A DNA stretch of 16,779 bases, from positions 1 to 16,779 of the forward strand of contig OMQI01000003.1 in the NCBI GenBank assembly GCA_900313185.1, in the 5' to 3' direction. The DNA is from an uncultured Rhodospirillaceae bacterium. GTDB lineage: Bacteria; Pseudomonadota; Alphaproteobacteria; RF32; CAG-239. The notes below the pieces were generated by a model that was not told the origin of the DNA, did not search any database, and saw only the letters and a list, made by a program, of their open reading frames with translations. Below, piece after piece: positions 15,963 through 16,779 of this stretch (position 1 is the stretch's first letter; each line of letters starts with the position of its first letter). Both the position numbers and the translations under genes were made by a program.

Positions 15963-16664
15963 TTAAATTTTTTGCAAAGCCGGATATAATTTGGCAGTTC
16001 CACCTGATAAATCAATTCTTTGGTAATTATATGTGGAAGTCAGCTGTTCATTGTGCGTGGCAATAACTACGGTTGTTCCCACTCTGTTAAGTTCAACAAA
16101 CAAACGCATTAATTTGTCGGCTATTTCAGAATCGACGCTTCCTGTAGGTTCATCGGCAAACAGAATATCCGGACGATTGATAACTGCTCTGGCAATTGCC
16201 ACACGTTGCTTTTCACCGCCGGAAAGCGTACTGCAAGTCTTATAAATGCTTTTATGCATCTCAATCCAACGCAAAAGTTCCACTACCCTCTTGTATATTT
16301 CCTTTTCGTTCATTCCGCGAACTCTGAGCGGTAATGCAATATTGTCATATACACTCAAGTGTTCCAATAATCTGAAATCTTGGAATACTACGCCGATTTT
16401 TTGACGCATTAAAGCAAGCTCATCACGATTGGAAAAATTTATATTATTACCGAATACGTTCAAAACACCCTTGTATGGCTTTTTTATCAAATACAACATA
16501 CTCAATAATGTGGTTTTTCCGGCACCGGACTTTCCGGTAACAAAAGTAAAATCGCCGGTTTGCAAACTTAAAGAAACGTTCTTTAATACATCTTCTCCAT
16601 CATATCCTACCGAAACATTTTGCAGCTCAATAATCGGTCGGGTATCGGTATCAATATCAGCCAT
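15963..16664 (-). CDS. ftsE: Cell-division ATP-binding protein FtsE
   Basis: The cytoplasmic ATPase of FtsEX. It has 233 residues, near the usual 220-230. Walker A is GKSGAGKTT (44-52), the Q-loop is Q95 in VVFQDFRLL, the signature is LSGGEKQR (147-154), Walker B is ILFADEPTGSVD with catalytic E172, and the H-loop is in ATHNEQL. VFQDFRLL and NIALPLRV are characteristic of FtsE within the MacB/LolD group, and the adjacent ftsX confirms the assignment. The strongest ribosome binding site in the window, AAGGAGG, lies four bases before the ATG at 16664. It is the first gene of the minus-strand run, with an extended -10 promoter just upstream. Confidence 0.96.
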   Translation of the reverse strand: MADIDTDTRPIIELQNVSVGYDGEDVLKNVSLSLQTGDFTFVTGKSGAGKTTLLSMLYLIKKPYKGVLNVFGNNINFSNRDELALMRQKIGVVFQDFRLLEHLSVYDNIALPLRVRGMNEKEIYKRVVELLRWIEMHKSIYKTCSTLSGGEKQRVAIARAVINRPDILFADEPTGSVDSEIADKLMRLFVELNRVGTTVVIATHNEQLTSTYNYQRIDLSGGTAKLYPALQKI

Positions 16665-16694
16665 TTTTCCTCCTTAAATAACTACTTCAACAAT

Positions 16695-16703
16695 AGTATA
16701 TCA
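16695..16703 (-). promoter_or_regulatory. Extended -10 promoter for ftsE and the downstream run
   Basis: Read on the minus strand, TGATATACT is an extended -10 (TG, one base, TATACT). No good -35 lies 16-18 bases upstream, which an extended -10 can tolerate. Transcription would begin near 16688 and give a leader of about 24 bases before ftsE. Confidence 0.45.
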
Positions 16704-16748
16704 ATATTGCGCTTAATAAAATATTTTTTTTGATTGCTTATCAATATT
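16699..16748. repeat. Two 10-base direct repeats, 40 bases apart
   Basis: TATCAATATT occurs at 16699-16708 and again at 16739-16748. The first copy covers part of the ftsE -10 region. The second overlaps the end of the -35 and the spacer of the divergent promoter. The composition is AT-rich, so chance similarity is possible, but the spacing of about four helical turns fits paired protein-binding sites. Confidence 0.4.
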
Positions 16749-16761
16749 TTTGGAATATAGT
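16734..16761 (+). promoter_or_regulatory. Divergent promoter reading out of the window
   Basis: TTGCTT (16734-16739) and TATAGT (16756-16761) are 16 bases apart on the + strand. An AGAGG at 16771-16775 could be the ribosome binding site of a gene starting just past the right edge. That gene is not visible. Confidence 0.5.
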
Positions 16762-16779
16762 GTAAAAAAAAGAGGTTAA

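Noticed and set aside
1..16779. CRISPR arrays, insertion sequences, integrases, tRNA genes or phage genes
   Set aside because: No spaced repeats, transposase or recombinase motifs, or tRNA folds were seen on either strand.

Overview
The window is AT-rich bacterial chromosome, most likely from an uncultured, gut- or host-associated type of alphaproteobacterium. The grounds are lipid A synthesis (lpxA), the order ftsE-ftsX-DUF218-plsC, a GatCAB amidotransferase, and a YejE/YejF peptide transporter pair. The standard genetic code fits throughout. The taxonomic placement is an inference from gene content and order, not a search result.

Left part (about 1-2600, + strand): the 3' end of an RsmB/NOP-family rRNA cytosine-5 methyltransferase, a CzcD-like cation efflux gene nine bases behind it, and a stand-alone lpxA with its own sigma-70-like promoter (TTGCAT, 17 bases, TATGAT) and an intrinsic terminator.

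Middle (about 2605-4120): the least ordinary stretch. A 330-base gene-free region encodes a candidate structured RNA. It is closed by a 28-base-pair long-range stem, contains further hairpins, and ends in a strong intrinsic terminator whose 5' arm shares three bases with the closing stem. The terminator lies just before the ribosome binding site of an unrecognised membrane protein that ends in what looks like a degenerate staphylococcal-nuclease-like fold. The layout resembles a terminator/antiterminator leader, but a stand-alone small RNA is also possible. A short convergent intergenic region follows.

Right part (about 4121-16664, - strand): eleven closely packed genes reading from right to left: ftsE, ftsX, a DUF218/YdcF-like gene, plsC, sppA, gatC, gatA, gatB, a five-TM sulfatase-fold protein, yejE and yejF. 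Gaps are at most 19 bases and several genes overlap, so they probably form one long operon or a set of coupled ones. The functions centre on the envelope (divisome ABC complex, phosphatidic acid synthesis, signal peptide peptidase, peptide uptake), with tRNA-dependent amidation inserted in the middle. The sulfatase-fold protein has lost the usual metal-binding motif and in architecture resembles the LPS regulator YejM/PbgA/LapC. The Yej transporter lacks its yejA and yejB partners here.

The right edge (16665-16779) is a divergent promoter region with an extended -10 for ftsE and a -35/-10 pair facing out of the window. Each overlaps one copy of a 10-base direct repeat.
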